Shown: positions 46,736 through 57,847 of the stretch, piece by piece
How positions within the stretch are numbered: position 1 is the stretch's first letter
Layout of the letters: each line of letters starts with the position of its first letter
NCBI RefSeq assembly: GCF_014133895.1
Contig: NC_050727.1
Span: 1,054,001-1,118,000, forward strand
Direction: 5' to 3'
Length of the DNA stretch: 64,000 nucleotides
DNA from: Torulaspora globosa
Lineage: Eukaryota > Ascomycota > Saccharomycetes > Saccharomycetales > Saccharomycetaceae
Notes under the pieces: generated by a model
Databases searched by the model: none
What the model was told of the DNA's origin: nothing
What the model saw: the letters and a program-made list of their open reading frames with translations, nothing else
Program-made: the position numbers and the translations under genes

Positions 46736-47102
46736 GGAACTAGCGAATTTTTATGATGGTATCCTGGGCGGCTAAAATTCCTGTTTACCCGCACTAAGCC
46801 ACAAAGACGGAATTACAAATAAAGCCGGGTAACCAATAACGGATATAGGCGATAATGAGATTTGCTCCGAAAGAGAACTCGTGGTTTTCAATTTTTTTTT
46901 TTTTCTTGGGTGCTCGGGTGAAAGTTTTCAGACAGCAAGGTTATAATATCTCGTACCACAGATAAAATTCCAGGAGAAAGTCTGATATTCGAGCGGTCAA
47001 GTTCGCTAGTGACGATAAGTATCAAACAGGGAGTATTGTATGTCAATCTATTAACGCTAGTATCGTTGCTTAATCTAGAAAGGTTATATTATTCTCGCTA
47101 GG
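46736..47102 (+). promoter_or_regulatory. STP upstream region
   Basis: 367 bp between tandem genes. It contains a Reb1-like CCGGGTAA (46825-46832), a CCAAT nearby, a T14 tract at about 46891-46904, and AT-rich sequence close to the STP start. No gene supported. Confidence 0.5.
46825..46832. promoter_or_regulatory. Reb1-like site upstream of STP
   Basis: CCGGGTAA followed by CCAAT; the Reb1 core is perfect. A poly-T tract about 60 bp downstream is typical of a nucleosome-depleted promoter. Confidence 0.55.
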
Positions 47103-48590
47103 ATGCCCAGCATTTCGTTCTTAAGTTTTGGAAGCATTTCGGTAAAGGATTTTACTGCTCGTATCGTTCAGTTATTCAAGCAAGTGGTGGAGTCGGTTGT
47201 TGTAAGCGAGCCAGTGAGTTTAGGAGACGAAAATGATGTGGAAGACGTTAAAAAAGTGAGTCTGTTCCCCGAAAAGCATAATTTGGATACGTCAGTTTTT
47301 ACAAATTCTTCGGTTATACCATGTTCGTTGGATATCACGGGTTCCGAGAACCCAATGACGGTGTCAGTGGGTAGCGATGGGAAAGTGAGCTGCAAGCTTG
47401 CCGAGGACATGACAGGGTCAAGTGCGGTGGTTCCTATAACACCGGAGAGTAACAAAGCAAAGACTCCGACAAGTGATGCGACTTCCGGGAGTGAGGTTGA
47501 AGAAGAGAAGGAGATCTTTGTTTGTCACTACTGTGACGCAAAATTCAGAATTAGAGGTTACTTGACCCGTCACATCAAGAAGCACGCGATTCAAAAAGCA
47601 TATCACTGTCCCTTCTTCAATGCATCAGCTCCGTCGGAGCTACGTTGTCATAATTCCGGTGGCTTTAGTCGTAGAGACACATACAAGACGCATTTGAGAG
47701 CCAGACACTTTGTTTATCCAAAGGGCGTGAAACCACAGAATCGCAGCAAGTCCTCGGGCCATTGCAGTCAGTGCGGCCAGTTTTTCGAGAATACTGACAA
47801 ATGGGTCGAGCAACATATTGAAAACGGGGAATGCAAGGGCCTGCCAGACGGCTATTTCAAGAACATCAAGAGTGAGAGGAAGTCGGGGAAGTTGAGGATG
47901 ATCAAAGTATCCACGGGCCATTCTCGTTTTATCTCCACGGCCCAGAGCGTTGTAGAACCCAAAGTGTTGTTGAACAAAGACGCGTTAGAGGCAATGGCAA
48001 TAGTCGCTCAGGACACCAACAGAAGCGATCTTTTATCGAAATACGGTAATAACAAGATAATGATGAGCTCGACAAACTTTTCTGGTGTAAAGTCGAAGAG
48101 ACGAGCGAGGGACAAGAGTCCTCCACAACTGAGAAAAGAGAACGAGGATGATTCTTCACAACGTCCAGCGCAAGACTTTACTCCATTAGAGTCTACAGTA
48201 TCGGATTTCATGGATGATGAAACCGCCCTCAACGAAATTTCCTCTTCGATAAAGTTGTCGCCTCATGACCATCATGCCCTAGAACCAATACCCTCAGCAT
48301 CATCTCAATCCTCCCACGAAGATCAAATTTTGGCCACTAAAGGCATCCAGCCCGTTATTTTCAATGATCCCTTCAGCATCCCACTAGACATGGAACAATG
48401 CTCTCTCGCTAACGGCACATGTATAGCAGATTTTTCGAACAGCAGAAGGGACACGAAACAAGAAGTTCCATCCCCTATAAACAATCTATTGGAAGCAGAA
48501 ATGGATGCAGTTTTCCTGGGTCAAAAAATGCTCAGGGACAACGAACAATTTACGAATTTCTACAATTGCGCGTTTGGCTCTAATCTTTGA
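47103..48590 (+). CDS. STP1: Latent amino-acid-responsive transcription factor, single orthologue of Stp1/Stp2
   Basis: Zinc-finger activator of amino-acid permease genes, held outside the nucleus as a precursor and cleaved by Ssy5 when the Ssy1-Ptr3-Ssy5 sensor detects amino acids. The 495-residue protein has the N-terminal regulatory parts: a conserved first helix (about 12-36) and region II at about 54-80 (LFPEKHNLDTSVF ... VIPCSLDI). Three zinc fingers follow at about 139-245: CHYCDAKFRIRGYLTRHIKKH, an irregular CPFFN...H finger with GGFSRRDTYKTHLRARH, and CSQCGQFF...H..C. The C-terminal NFYNCAFGS resembles the Stp1/2 end. Spliced counterpart not needed; ATG at 47103. One gene for YDR463W STP1 and YHR006W STP2. 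Confidence 0.94.
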   Translation: MPSISFLSFGSISVKDFTARIVQLFKQVVESVVVSEPVSLGDENDVEDVKKVSLFPEKHNLDTSVFTNSSVIPCSLDITGSENPMTVSVGSDGKVSCKLAEDMTGSSAVVPITPESNKAKTPTSDATSGSEVEEEKEIFVCHYCDAKFRIRGYLTRHIKKHAIQKAYHCPFFNASAPSELRCHNSGGFSRRDTYKTHLRARHFVYPKGVKPQNRSKSSGHCSQCGQFFENTDKWVEQHIENGECKGLPDGYFKNIKSERKSGKLRMIKVSTGHSRFISTAQSVVEPKVLLNKDALEAMAIVAQDTNRSDLLSKYGNNKIMMSSTNFSGVKSKRRARDKSPPQLRKENEDDSSQRPAQDFTPLESTVSDFMDDETALNEISSSIKLSPHDHHALEPIPSASSQSSHEDQILATKGIQPVIFNDPFSIPLDMEQCSLANGTCIADFSNSRRDTKQEVPSPINNLLEAEMDAVFLGQKMLRDNEQFTNFYNCAFGSNL

Positions 48591-48745
48591 TTCAGGCAGT
48601 TGGTTAGGTGTAGAAGGATAATCGGAGTTCATTAGGAAATATTGCTGGTCATTATTATTCAATTCAAATATCATTTTAATGTAATGAAGCTAATCTGTTA
48701 GTCCTAACACGCATATAGCACAATCTCACGACGCCATGAACAAGG

Positions 48746-48753
48746 CCGGGTAA
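48746..48753. promoter_or_regulatory. Reb1-like site upstream of SPP41
   Basis: CCGGGTAA within the 274-bp STP-SPP41 gap, about 112 bp before the SPP41 ATG. Confidence 0.5.
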
Positions 48754-48864
48754 CGGGTATCTTACGGACATCTAAGTAAAAGTCATCGCATAAACTGGTA
48801 CTACTAATTAGAACCATGTAGAAGAAGCTAGGCTATCTCATCCTGGGGGTCTTCACCGGTAGGT

Positions 48865-51800
48865 ATGTCGGAGGATCATGCTGATGAGATAAATTTCAAT
48901 GAGCTTGTCGGGAACTTGCTCAGTTCTCACAACGCTAGCGAACAACATGTCGATGAGAATGTGGATGCTGGCGAAGTAGTTACGAGTTTCGACCATCATC
49001 AACAGGATGCAGATCATACAGGTGAAGATAGCGAGCAACAACATCTGGGGGAGGAATTACCTGAGTTTGGTGACGGAGAAGGAGACGATGCGCTAGCTGC
49101 TGTAGTTGCCAGCGCTATACAAAGCATGGATCATGAAGAGCAGAACGAGGAGGGAGAAGCAGATAGAGTACCGAGAGAGGATACCTCACGAATGGATCGG
49201 GAAAATGAAGAACATCAGCAGGATCGTCCCTGGGCTAACATGCTTCAACAAAGCGTTTCGCAAGGGACTGAAGCAGGAAAGAGTCATACTGAGGATCAGC
49301 TGGACCAGGATGACGAGACCTTACGACAAGCTATCTTGGAGTCTCTTAGCGAACTCAATAATGTGGAGAAGGAAGCTAACGAGCATGTGAAAGAGGTAAA
49401 GGAAAGGCCCAAGAAGAGTTCAAAGAAGAAGAAGAACAAAGATAAAGAGCGTGCCAAGGACAAGCATAATTCAGCAAAGAAAAAAAAGCATCACAATAAA
49501 GAAAAAGAGGTGGAAGGTGGTGAGGATAATTTGCTGGACTTCGAAGATGTTATAAAGGGATTCATGCGTCAAGGTAACGAGCAGGCAAATACTGGAGTAA
49601 GCCCAAAGCCACAGCCAGAGGTTATCGGCGATGCAGAGACTCAAGCGCTAGTGGAGGCTACACTGAGAGCTTTTGAACGTGAGTTATTGGGTTCTCAGAC
49701 AAGTGCAACTTCATCGCAGATTCCCAAAGTTCGCTCCAATGAAAAATCAGTGACAAAGGCGATTTTGGGTCCGAGAAATGCAGATTACGGAAAGATTAAT
49801 CTAGAAACTGGCTTAGCCACTAGCATGGTAGCGGAAGACTACTCCAAAAGTGAAGTATCGTCGACAGAATCGAAGAAAAAGAAGAAGAAGAAGAAAAAGC
49901 AGAAGGACAAGAAGAGAAAGCAGCGAAAAGCCGCAGAAAAGGATGAGAAAGGTTCAGATGAAGATGAGTTCTCCAAAGCGTTGGCGGCAATGGTTAATGA
50001 TGTGGTCAATGCTTCATTGGCTGATTCTGCCGCTCTTGCGCATGAATTGCCTCCACCAGAGACACGCCCAGATGCAGCTGCACCTACTGTAGAGCAAACC
50101 ATCGAAGATAAGCAGAGCGAGCCGGAAGAGGAGACATTTGATTTGAATCAAATCATGCAAAAGGCTATGTCTATGGCATTTCAGGATCAGAGTCACGAAG
50201 CTTTTGATAGTTCAGCTATGGAAGAATTCAACCGTGGATTAGGATATCTCTCTGTGTCGGACCTTTTAAGTGGTAGCTCATCCCTTCTCAAAAAGAAATC
50301 CTTGTCCAAAACTTTCCCTTCTGAATCAAGTTCTAAGAGATCTAAAGCAGTTCGCAGCAAGGCTAGTGCGGGAACTGAGAACGAAGAGGTGATGCAAAAA
50401 AGAAAGACCAGTTCCAAACCATCTTTATCACCTGAGGAGGCTCTTCGGAAAAGGTACTCTCAAGCTGCCACGGCGGCAGCAGCAGCAGCTCGAAAGCGGG
50501 CGGCTGCGAGAAGCAAGGCGGAGAGATTGCAACTGAGGACTGAGCGTAAGAAAGCTCGTGAAGAGAAGAAGCTGCAGAAGAAACAAGCGAAAGAGCAGCT
50601 GGAGATTGAAAGAAAAGAGCTGGAAGAAATTGTTGCAAGAGGTCCCCCATATCCTTCTGATCTGAGACTGACGAAGAGCGGTAAGCCGAAGAAGCCTTAC
50701 AGAAGGTGGACACAGGAGGAAATGGAAAAGAGGGCTTCAATGCCGCCAGAGGAACTCGAAAAGCCAAAGAGGGTGAAGAAGGAAAGAAAGAAGAAGTCAA
50801 AGAAACTGAAAAAAATACCGCTTTCAACCTTGAAGAAGATTCCGTTATTCAATTTTGCGAGAGATGGCATACCGGCGGACGTGAAGACCAAGTTGAACGG
50901 CATTGACGAGACCCTAAAGAAAATACCACTTCAATCGTATCAACCAGAACTCTCGAAGCTTGCTCCACCGGAGACCATTGCTCCGAGCAGCTGGGAGAGG
51001 CTGGAGCCTGAGGAGGAGGGCGCAGGAATTGATAGGGCAAGAAAGATGACATCTTTTGCGTTCGATGCAAGGCGTAAAACGGTCGTTCGCAGGGAAAAGA
51101 TTCCGTTTCATCCACCTTGGGCTTTACCGACTCAAGTTCCTTATGCCTTGCCATTAGCAAGAAGAAAGAGGAAAGAAAAGCCCAGAGATTTTCCATTCTC
51201 TACCAGCGGCCGTCAAAAAATAAGCGGCAGAGCCGAAAGACCATCTTTCTCTCCTGGCATCAGAAATAAAATTATTCCAGCCGTCTTACGCCCCATTATT
51301 AGTACTCTGAAAGCAGCAGCTAGGGCCAAAGTTGCTTCTGGAGCTTCTCCTGAAGAAACTAATAAGCTTTTGATGACCATCATAAGACATACGAAGAAAT
51401 CGATTGCAGAGTCTTTGAGCTTAGCAAGAAGACAAGCTGCTAGGAACTATTCTGCCATAAAAACTGAGAACGATCTTGACCATTGGAATGAGATAAAGAG
51501 TAGGAAAGCTGCCAGAATACCGATATTTCGTCTGTCGAAAATCAAGCAGCTTGATACTAGTGAAGATACTTCGGTCAAATCTGCAACCACGAGTATTCTG
51601 CCAATTCCAATAGTGAAAATCGAGGAAACAGCTGACATCACACCTTCGAGACTTGAGACTGCTTCAGTAACATCATGGGATTGGAAGAGTAGAGATAATG
51701 TCGGGACCCCAGTTGCAACCGATGGCATTACAACAACAACTCAATTGCCTTCTGACTCCATCAAAGGCTCAGTTGGCGAGCACAAGGAACGGCTTTTCAG

Positions 51801-53286
51801 TCAAGAAGTGGCTTCAGAGGAAGATCAAGGCGGGAAGCAGCTGATCAAGGATCAAGGTGAGATTTTGGGAAAAATCGAAATTCGAGCGGAGGAGGGCATG
51901 AAGGCTGAGATAAAGGAAGCCAGAGAAAGCACCAAGCAGTCCAAATTGTCCTCATGCGTTAGTAAGAGCGTCGCTGGCGTGGAAGACGTTAATAACAGGA
52001 CTGAGAGCCAAAATGTGGAATATAAGCGGCCTCCTGTTGAAACCCATGGTTTAATCACCTCTTCAGAAATAAACTTTCTCTTATCAGAACGAAACTGGAA
52101 GCTGTCTCAGAGCAGCAAGCAACTTACAGCTCTCAAAGCAGCGGTTACTGGTGGCTCTAGCGTCACGAAAGATTCACTTCAATCTTTGAAAGATGTAGTT
52201 AATAAAGACAGTGGCGGCGAGGAGCAGAGAATCCATGAAGTCTTGGATGATCTTGTAAAAGAACACTTCACACAATCGAAGAATGACCCAATTGAGTTGA
52301 CAGATGATGTTCGTCACATTATATCGGAAACGATTGAAGAGTTAATTCCAGTAATGGATGTCCACCAACAAGAACGTGAAGAGAGACCTAAGCGTCAAAG
52401 AAAAGGGCCTCCACCTGTGTTAAACTTGGATGGTCTTGTGCCTCCCAACAATCTTCGAGTGATACCGAAGATCGAGAGCTCACCGAGCCCGTCGGTCGGT
52501 AAAAAAGTCGCACCTAAAGTTAGGAAGGAGCGTAAGAAAGCAGATCAACCGGCGCTTCTTTATACCTTCAATGTTCCGAACTTCAAGAACCTGCAAGGGA
52601 GAAGAACAATGCTTCTAAAGAGAACAAAGGAATACTTGAACGAAGAAGAAATGACCATATTGAAGAAAGAAATAAACAAGGAACGTAAGAGAAAGTGGAG
52701 AGAGGCTAATGTTGAAAAAAACTGGGAAAATGATCTGCGTGCCAGATTAAGGAAGCGTGCTAATGCTAAGTTTGGTGATCACGAATCTATTGAGAAGACA
52801 AAGTGGTACGACGATCAGCTTTCAAAGAGTTTATCTGAGAGAGAAGTGAAACAGGAAGGGAACTACAACTTGGATGACAACGCACCTGATAAGAAAGCGG
52901 GTGGTTCCACGAATTTAAGTGATAATGAGGTATTAAACATGATCGCAACGACTTTAAATAAGCTTGAAGTCGCTCGGATTCTGGAGCGAGAGCTTAACGA
53001 GGAAGCAGCCGGATATCAAGAACAGAGACAAAACAAAAAATGCAGCATGAGCACTCCAGCGGAAATTGCCGTGGAGCATACTGACCAGACCAAACAATTG
53101 AATTTACAGAGCCAAGCAGCATCCTACGATGAGCGTGTGTCATATGATGGGCAGGAACCTCATACTGATAACGAAGAGGTTTTAGAGGAGCCAAGTAGCA
53201 CAAAGAGACCATATCCGGACGATTTACCGGTAACAGTTCCTTTTGTAAAGAGGCCGAAGTACGTAAGCACACAAGACGATAAATAG
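48865..53286 (+). CDS. SPP41: Spp41, large nuclear protein linked to splicing-factor gene expression
   Basis: 1473 residues (1435 in S. cerevisiae). Known genetically as a negative regulator of PRP3 and PRP4 expression; biochemical role unclear. The N-terminus DEINFNELVGNLLSSH matches Spp41. The protein is highly charged: two lysine-rich blocks near residues 180-215 and 335-360, an alanine/arginine helical stretch (SQAATAAAAAARKRAAARSKAERLQ, given in part) near 530, and coiled-coil segments. A hexapeptide LKKIPL recurs at residues 648, 656 and 684. Conserved patches later include RPPIVSTL-like RPIISTLKAAARAKV and the C-terminal WREANVEKNWENDLRARLRKRANAKFG (described in part). ATG at 48865. 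Counterpart of YDR464W; convergent with ERG11. Confidence 0.92.
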   Translation: MSEDHADEINFNELVGNLLSSHNASEQHVDENVDAGEVVTSFDHHQQDADHTGEDSEQQHLGEELPEFGDGEGDDALAAVVASAIQSMDHEEQNEEGEADRVPREDTSRMDRENEEHQQDRPWANMLQQSVSQGTEAGKSHTEDQLDQDDETLRQAILESLSELNNVEKEANEHVKEVKERPKKSSKKKKNKDKERAKDKHNSAKKKKHHNKEKEVEGGEDNLLDFEDVIKGFMRQGNEQANTGVSPKPQPEVIGDAETQALVEATLRAFERELLGSQTSATSSQIPKVRSNEKSVTKAILGPRNADYGKINLETGLATSMVAEDYSKSEVSSTESKKKKKKKKKQKDKKRKQRKAAEKDEKGSDEDEFSKALAAMVNDVVNASLADSAALAHELPPPETRPDAAAPTVEQTIEDKQSEPEEETFDLNQIMQKAMSMAFQDQSHEAFDSSAMEEFNRGLGYLSVSDLLSGSSSLLKKKSLSKTFPSESSSKRSKAVRSKASAGTENEEVMQKRKTSSKPSLSPEEALRKRYSQAATAAAAAARKRAAARSKAERLQLRTERKKAREEKKLQKKQAKEQLEIERKELEEIVARGPPYPSDLRLTKSGKPKKPYRRWTQEEMEKRASMPPEELEKPKRVKKERKKKSKKLKKIPLSTLKKIPLFNFARDGIPADVKTKLNGIDETLKKIPLQSYQPELSKLAPPETIAPSSWERLEPEEEGAGIDRARKMTSFAFDARRKTVVRREKIPFHPPWALPTQVPYALPLARRKRKEKPRDFPFSTSGRQKISGRAERPSFSPGIRNKIIPAVLRPIISTLKAAARAKVASGASPEETNKLLMTIIRHTKKSIAESLSLARRQAARNYSAIKTENDLDHWNEIKSRKAARIPIFRLSKIKQLDTSEDTSVKSATTSILPIPIVKIEETADITPSRLETASVTSWDWKSRDNVGTPVATDGITTTTQLPSDSIKGSVGEHKERLFSQEVASEEDQGGKQLIKDQGEILGKIEIRAEEGMKAEIKEARESTKQSKLSSCVSKSVAGVEDVNNRTESQNVEYKRPPVETHGLITSSEINFLLSERNWKLSQSSKQLTALKAAVTGGSSVTKDSLQSLKDVVNKDSGGEEQRIHEVLDDLVKEHFTQSKNDPIELTDDVRHIISETIEELIPVMDVHQQEREERPKRQRKGPPPVLNLDGLVPPNNLRVIPKIESSPSPSVGKKVAPKVRKERKKADQPALLYTFNVPNFKNLQGRRTMLLKRTKEYLNEEEMTILKKEINKERKRKWREANVEKNWENDLRARLRKRANAKFGDHESIEKTKWYDDQLSKSLSEREVKQEGNYNLDDNAPDKKAGGSTNLSDNEVLNMIATTLNKLEVARILERELNEEAAGYQEQRQNKKCSMSTPAEIAVEHTDQTKQLNLQSQAASYDERVSYDGQEPHTDNEEVLEEPSSTKRPYPDDLPVTVPFVKRPKYVSTQDDK

Positions 53287-53448
53287 ACAATATATAATCA
53301 ATTGTAACATTAATGATCAAATTCACGTCTGCTTACTGAGGAGTGATGTCAAGCCGAAAAAATCCTCCCATGGATACCCAACAATAAAATAGCATATTTA
53401 GTTTATCATGACGAATAATATAGAGAAAGTGCTACGCTTGGGACCTCA

Positions 53449-55062
<1,614 letters not shown>

Positions 55063-55099
55063 TCAACGATACTACTCCTACCTTGCCCAAGCAATTGCT

Positions 55100-55110
55100 C
55101 ACCTTATATA
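55100..55110 (-). promoter_or_regulatory. TATA box of ERG11
   Basis: TATATAAGG on the minus strand, about 60 bp before the ERG11 ATG. Confidence 0.5.
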
Positions 55111-55189
55111 TCCTGAATTGAACTGAACAGTAATGCTAATCTCTTCGAGATGGCTGATTTTTTTTTCTGTATAGGCAATTATCGTCATT

Positions 55190-55260
55190 TCGTATAGCAC
55201 ACTCCTCGTATAGGTTAAACGAGATATAGAAAAAGTATAATAGAAGAGGGATCTATACGA
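55190..55260. promoter_or_regulatory. Cluster of sterol response elements in the ERG11 promoter
   Basis: Three copies of the Upc2/Ecm22 core TCGTATA: 55190-55196 and 55206-55212 on the plus strand and 55254-55260 on the minus strand, plus a variant TCGTTTA at 55222-55216 (minus). All lie within 71 bp and 150-220 bp upstream of the ERG11 ATG. Upc2 and Ecm22 activate ERG genes through this core when sterols fall. Confidence 0.75.
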
Positions 55261-55325
55261 GAGATGAGATAGATATTAGTAAAAGGACTGAGACGTATCG
55301 GTTTTAGCAGCTGGTGATCAGCAGG

Positions 55326-56474
55326 CTAGCGGAACCGGATCTGAGGATGGTAGTAGTAGTCGCAGTTGAAGTAGGACCGCTTGACCGCGTGCCACTGCTG
55401 GTCGGTCGGAACGGAGATGGTCGTATACTGGCACTGTAGCCCGTAGTCTTGGAGGTCGAGCGACACTATCTTGTTGTAGACGTCGTAGCAGAGGGGTCTA
55501 TCGGCGCCGAGGCCATTGAAGAAGGAGAAGACGCCATCTGGCTTCAGGAGACCGACGACCACGTCGTAGAGGTCGAGCATGTCTTGGTAGTGTTCGCTGA
55601 AGGTGTCGTAGTATATTCCGTCGAAGAAGAGCGAGCCCTGGTCGAGGAGGGCGTTTAGGGAGTCCTGCCATCTGCCCTCGAGGACGACGACGTTGGGACG
55701 GTCGTACCAGCCGTCGGCTCGCATCTTTGCGAGCACGTCGGGGTGCGCCTCGCAGATGTAGTGTTTGTGCGGGGAGTGGGAGGCTATGAAGTTGTCTATG
55801 ATGCCCATGCCGAAGCCGATGTTCAGCACGGTCAGCTCGGCGGCGTCTTTGCGGCAGATTGTGTTGGCGGCGAGCTCCATGATGTGTGTTTCCCAGTCCA
55901 TCATGACGCCGTCTCTGTTTTCCCTGGTGACCAGCGCGTTCTCATTGTACTCCAGCTTGGTGCTGAGGTAGACCTGTTGGTTGTCGGCGGTGCTGTCGGC
56001 TTCCTGTTGCTGCTGCTCCTCTGCGTGTTGCGGGTCTTCGAGGAACTCGATCTCTCCGCCATTGAGCTTCCTCAGCAGAAGCTCCGCGCTTACTCCTGCG
56101 TCTACCACTCTCTGGTACAGAGCCCCGGTCTTCTTCTGGCCTCTCTCCACTAGAAGATCCCCAACGGTCTTGTCCTCGTAGTCGATAAAGTTCCAGCCGG
56201 CACCGTACTCGAATAGAGTGTCCATCAGCGACAGCACGACGCTGGTCTCGTCTTCTGAGAGGTCGAGCGGCAGCGACCTCGCCAGGATGTGCAACGGGGT
56301 CGTGTTGGAGGCCGATTCGCTCATCTCATCTGTGCCGTTCTTCTCGAAAGCAGCGACCTGCTCTAGCGTGTAAGTGGCCGGTATGCCGCTTGCCAGCAGC
56401 TTCCGCACGCTCGTAACATAGTCTCCAGTGACTGGCCTACTCGGAAACGTCAATAGATGGTGCAATTGAGACAT
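55326..56474 (-). CDS. RMT2: Protein arginine N5-methyltransferase Rmt2
   Basis: S-adenosylmethionine-dependent enzyme that methylates the delta nitrogen of an arginine in ribosomal protein Rpl12. The 382-residue protein (412 in yeast) has an ankyrin-like N-terminal half (NTTPLHILARSLP ... LFEYGAGWNFIDYEDKTVGDLL) and a C-terminal methyltransferase fold: SAM motif VLNIGFGMGIID, acidic loop HYICEAHPDVL, FDGIYYDTFSEHYQDMLDLYD and FSFFNGLGAD. A glutamine/glutamate run (EEQQQQEAD) sits in the linker. I chose the ATG at 56474 (MSQLHHLLTFPSRP), which matches the family start. The frame is open upstream into the SOD2 3' end, but this is not homologous. Counterpart of YDR465C. Confidence 0.95.
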   Translation of the reverse strand: MSQLHHLLTFPSRPVTGDYVTSVRKLLASGIPATYTLEQVAAFEKNGTDEMSESASNTTPLHILARSLPLDLSEDETSVVLSLMDTLFEYGAGWNFIDYEDKTVGDLLVERGQKKTGALYQRVVDAGVSAELLLRKLNGGEIEFLEDPQHAEEQQQQEADSTADNQQVYLSTKLEYNENALVTRENRDGVMMDWETHIMELAANTICRKDAAELTVLNIGFGMGIIDNFIASHSPHKHYICEAHPDVLAKMRADGWYDRPNVVVLEGRWQDSLNALLDQGSLFFDGIYYDTFSEHYQDMLDLYDVVVGLLKPDGVFSFFNGLGADRPLCYDVYNKIVSLDLQDYGLQCQYTTISVPTDQQWHAVKRSYFNCDYYYHPQIRFR

Positions 56475-56596
56475 CCTGGGGGTCCTGTGCGGCCTTCTTG
56501 TGCGATGAGATGGCCAACTTTTCACTTTTTCCAAGTATACACATAGTGAATGAAAATTACGGCTAAAGAATATAAATGAGAGAAGAGAAGAGTCGA

Positions 56597-57295
56597 TTAT
56601 TTGATCTCGCAGGTCTCGAATCTGCGAGCAGCCTCCTTCCAGTTGACGACGTTCCAGATCGCGCCGAAATACTCTGCCTTTCTGTTTTCGTACTGTAGGT
56701 AGTAAGCGTGTTCCCAGGCGTCGATGGCTAGCACTGGGATCAGCGAACCAGTAACGGTGTCCTGGTTGTACCTCTGAACCACCTCCAGCTTGCCGCCGTT
56801 GTCCAAGTCCTTGACCAGGAACGCCCATCCGGAGCCCTGGATTCCGGCCAACTTCGTGTTGGTCAACTTGATCAAGTTGTCCAAGCTGCCGAACTGGCTC
56901 TCGATCTGTTCGGCCAACGCGCCCTTCGGTGGCTCACCGCCGCCCTGCGACTCGGGAGCCAGGTTCTTCCAGAACAAACAGTGGTTCGTGTAACCACCGC
57001 CGTGGAACTTCAAATTTTGCTGCACGCCTAAGATCTTCCTGGCGACCGAAGGCGACGGTTCCTTGGCCAATTGCGACGACAGGTCCTCCAACTGCTCCAC
57101 CGCGGTGTTAAACCCGTTCACGTACGTCTGGTGGTGCTTGCTGTAATGCAATTCGTTGATCTTACCAGAGATGTGGGGCTCCAAGGCGTTGAAATCCCAG
57201 TCCAGCTCGGGCAACGTCACCTTGGTTCTTCTCGCCATAAAGGAAGCCCCCAAACCGGCCCTACGCACTGTACCGACGCAATTCTTGGCAAACAT
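56597..57295 (-). CDS. SOD2: Mitochondrial manganese superoxide dismutase
   Basis: Matrix Mn-SOD that converts superoxide to hydrogen peroxide and oxygen. It is 232 residues (233 in yeast). The first about 24 residues (MFAKNCVGTVRRAGLGASFM) form a basic targeting peptide, followed by TKVTLPELDWDFNALEPHIS. The metal ligands are in the usual motifs: INELHYSKHHQTYVNGF, GGGYTNHCLFW, and the DXWEHAYY box AIDAWEHAYYLQYENRK. GC-rich preferred codons indicate good expression. ATG at 57295. The promoter carries a TATA joined to AGGGG at 57367-57378. Counterpart of YHR008C. Confidence 0.97.
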   Translation of the reverse strand: MFAKNCVGTVRRAGLGASFMARRTKVTLPELDWDFNALEPHISGKINELHYSKHHQTYVNGFNTAVEQLEDLSSQLAKEPSPSVARKILGVQQNLKFHGGGYTNHCLFWKNLAPESQGGGEPPKGALAEQIESQFGSLDNLIKLTNTKLAGIQGSGWAFLVKDLDNGGKLEVVQRYNQDTVTGSLIPVLAIDAWEHAYYLQYENRKAEYFGAIWNVVNWKEAARRFETCEIK

Positions 57296-57366
57296 CCTGA
57301 TTCCGATTCCTTCTAGCTGCTTTGGCTATGTGGCTGTTGCGATAGAACCCATAAAGCTGCTCAAGT

Positions 57367-57378
57367 CCCCTTTATATA
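57367..57378 (-). promoter_or_regulatory. TATA box fused to a stress-response element, SOD2 promoter
   Basis: Reads TATATAAAGGGG on the minus strand: a TATA element abutting the AGGGG Msn2/Msn4 core, about 75 bp before the SOD2 ATG, the same composition as in the TSA1 promoter. Confidence 0.6.
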
Positions 57379-57413
57379 CTGAACTTCACCTAAGGGACTC
57401 TAATTACCGCAAC

Positions 57414-57421
57414 CCGGGTAA
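57414..57421. promoter_or_regulatory. Reb1-like site in SOD2-PKH3 gap
   Basis: CCGGGTAA, a perfect Reb1 core, about 120 bp upstream of the SOD2 ATG. Confidence 0.55.
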
Positions 57422-57847
57422 CGCTGCCCGACCACTTTGCTGTGATAGCTAGTCATACCGTCTGCCCAGAAGAACGTGCCCTTGGACGTCTTGGAGTCCA
57501 GCAAAGTGGTGATCGCAGTGCGGCTTAAGCCAAGAGGTGCTACGAGGCGACAAAACTCGGTTCCGATGCCGGAATTTCAGACAGCTGAAGCATTGCACAG
57601 TCTCTAGACCCGGTAGAGCGCTAGGAACCAGCAGCGGACGCGCCAGTCGCCTGTTAGCGTGTTCTTTCATGTTGAAAGCTTCTTGAGCATCGATTTTATA
57701 TAGGTGAAAAAAATGACGTATGAAACGACCGGTTTCTGGTAACGCATACCGATTGACCCTTGAAGTTCTGCGAAGATGGCCATTGTTGAGCAATTGTGGA
57801 GCGTAGGAGGCCAATTGGAGGTTCAGTTTGGCAGCTTGTAATGATCG

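Larger units (their letters stand above)
57296..57847. promoter_or_regulatory. Divergent intergenic region SOD2-PKH3
   Basis: 552 bp. It contains TATATAAAGGGG (minus strand, 57378-57367), a Reb1-like CCGGGTAA (57414-57421) and a CCAATTGG at 57811-57818. The minus-strand open frame at 57449-57814 lacks an ATG and has no recognisable content. Confidence 0.6.

Noticed and set aside
56475..56828. N-terminal extension of RMT2 by 118 codons
   Set aside because: The extension runs through the 3' end of SOD2 in another frame and has no resemblance to Rmt2; the ATG at 56474 gives the conserved start.
57449..57814. 121-codon frame on the minus strand in the SOD2-PKH3 gap
   Set aside because: No ATG at its start, residue composition looks random, and the interval holds promoter elements of both neighbours.
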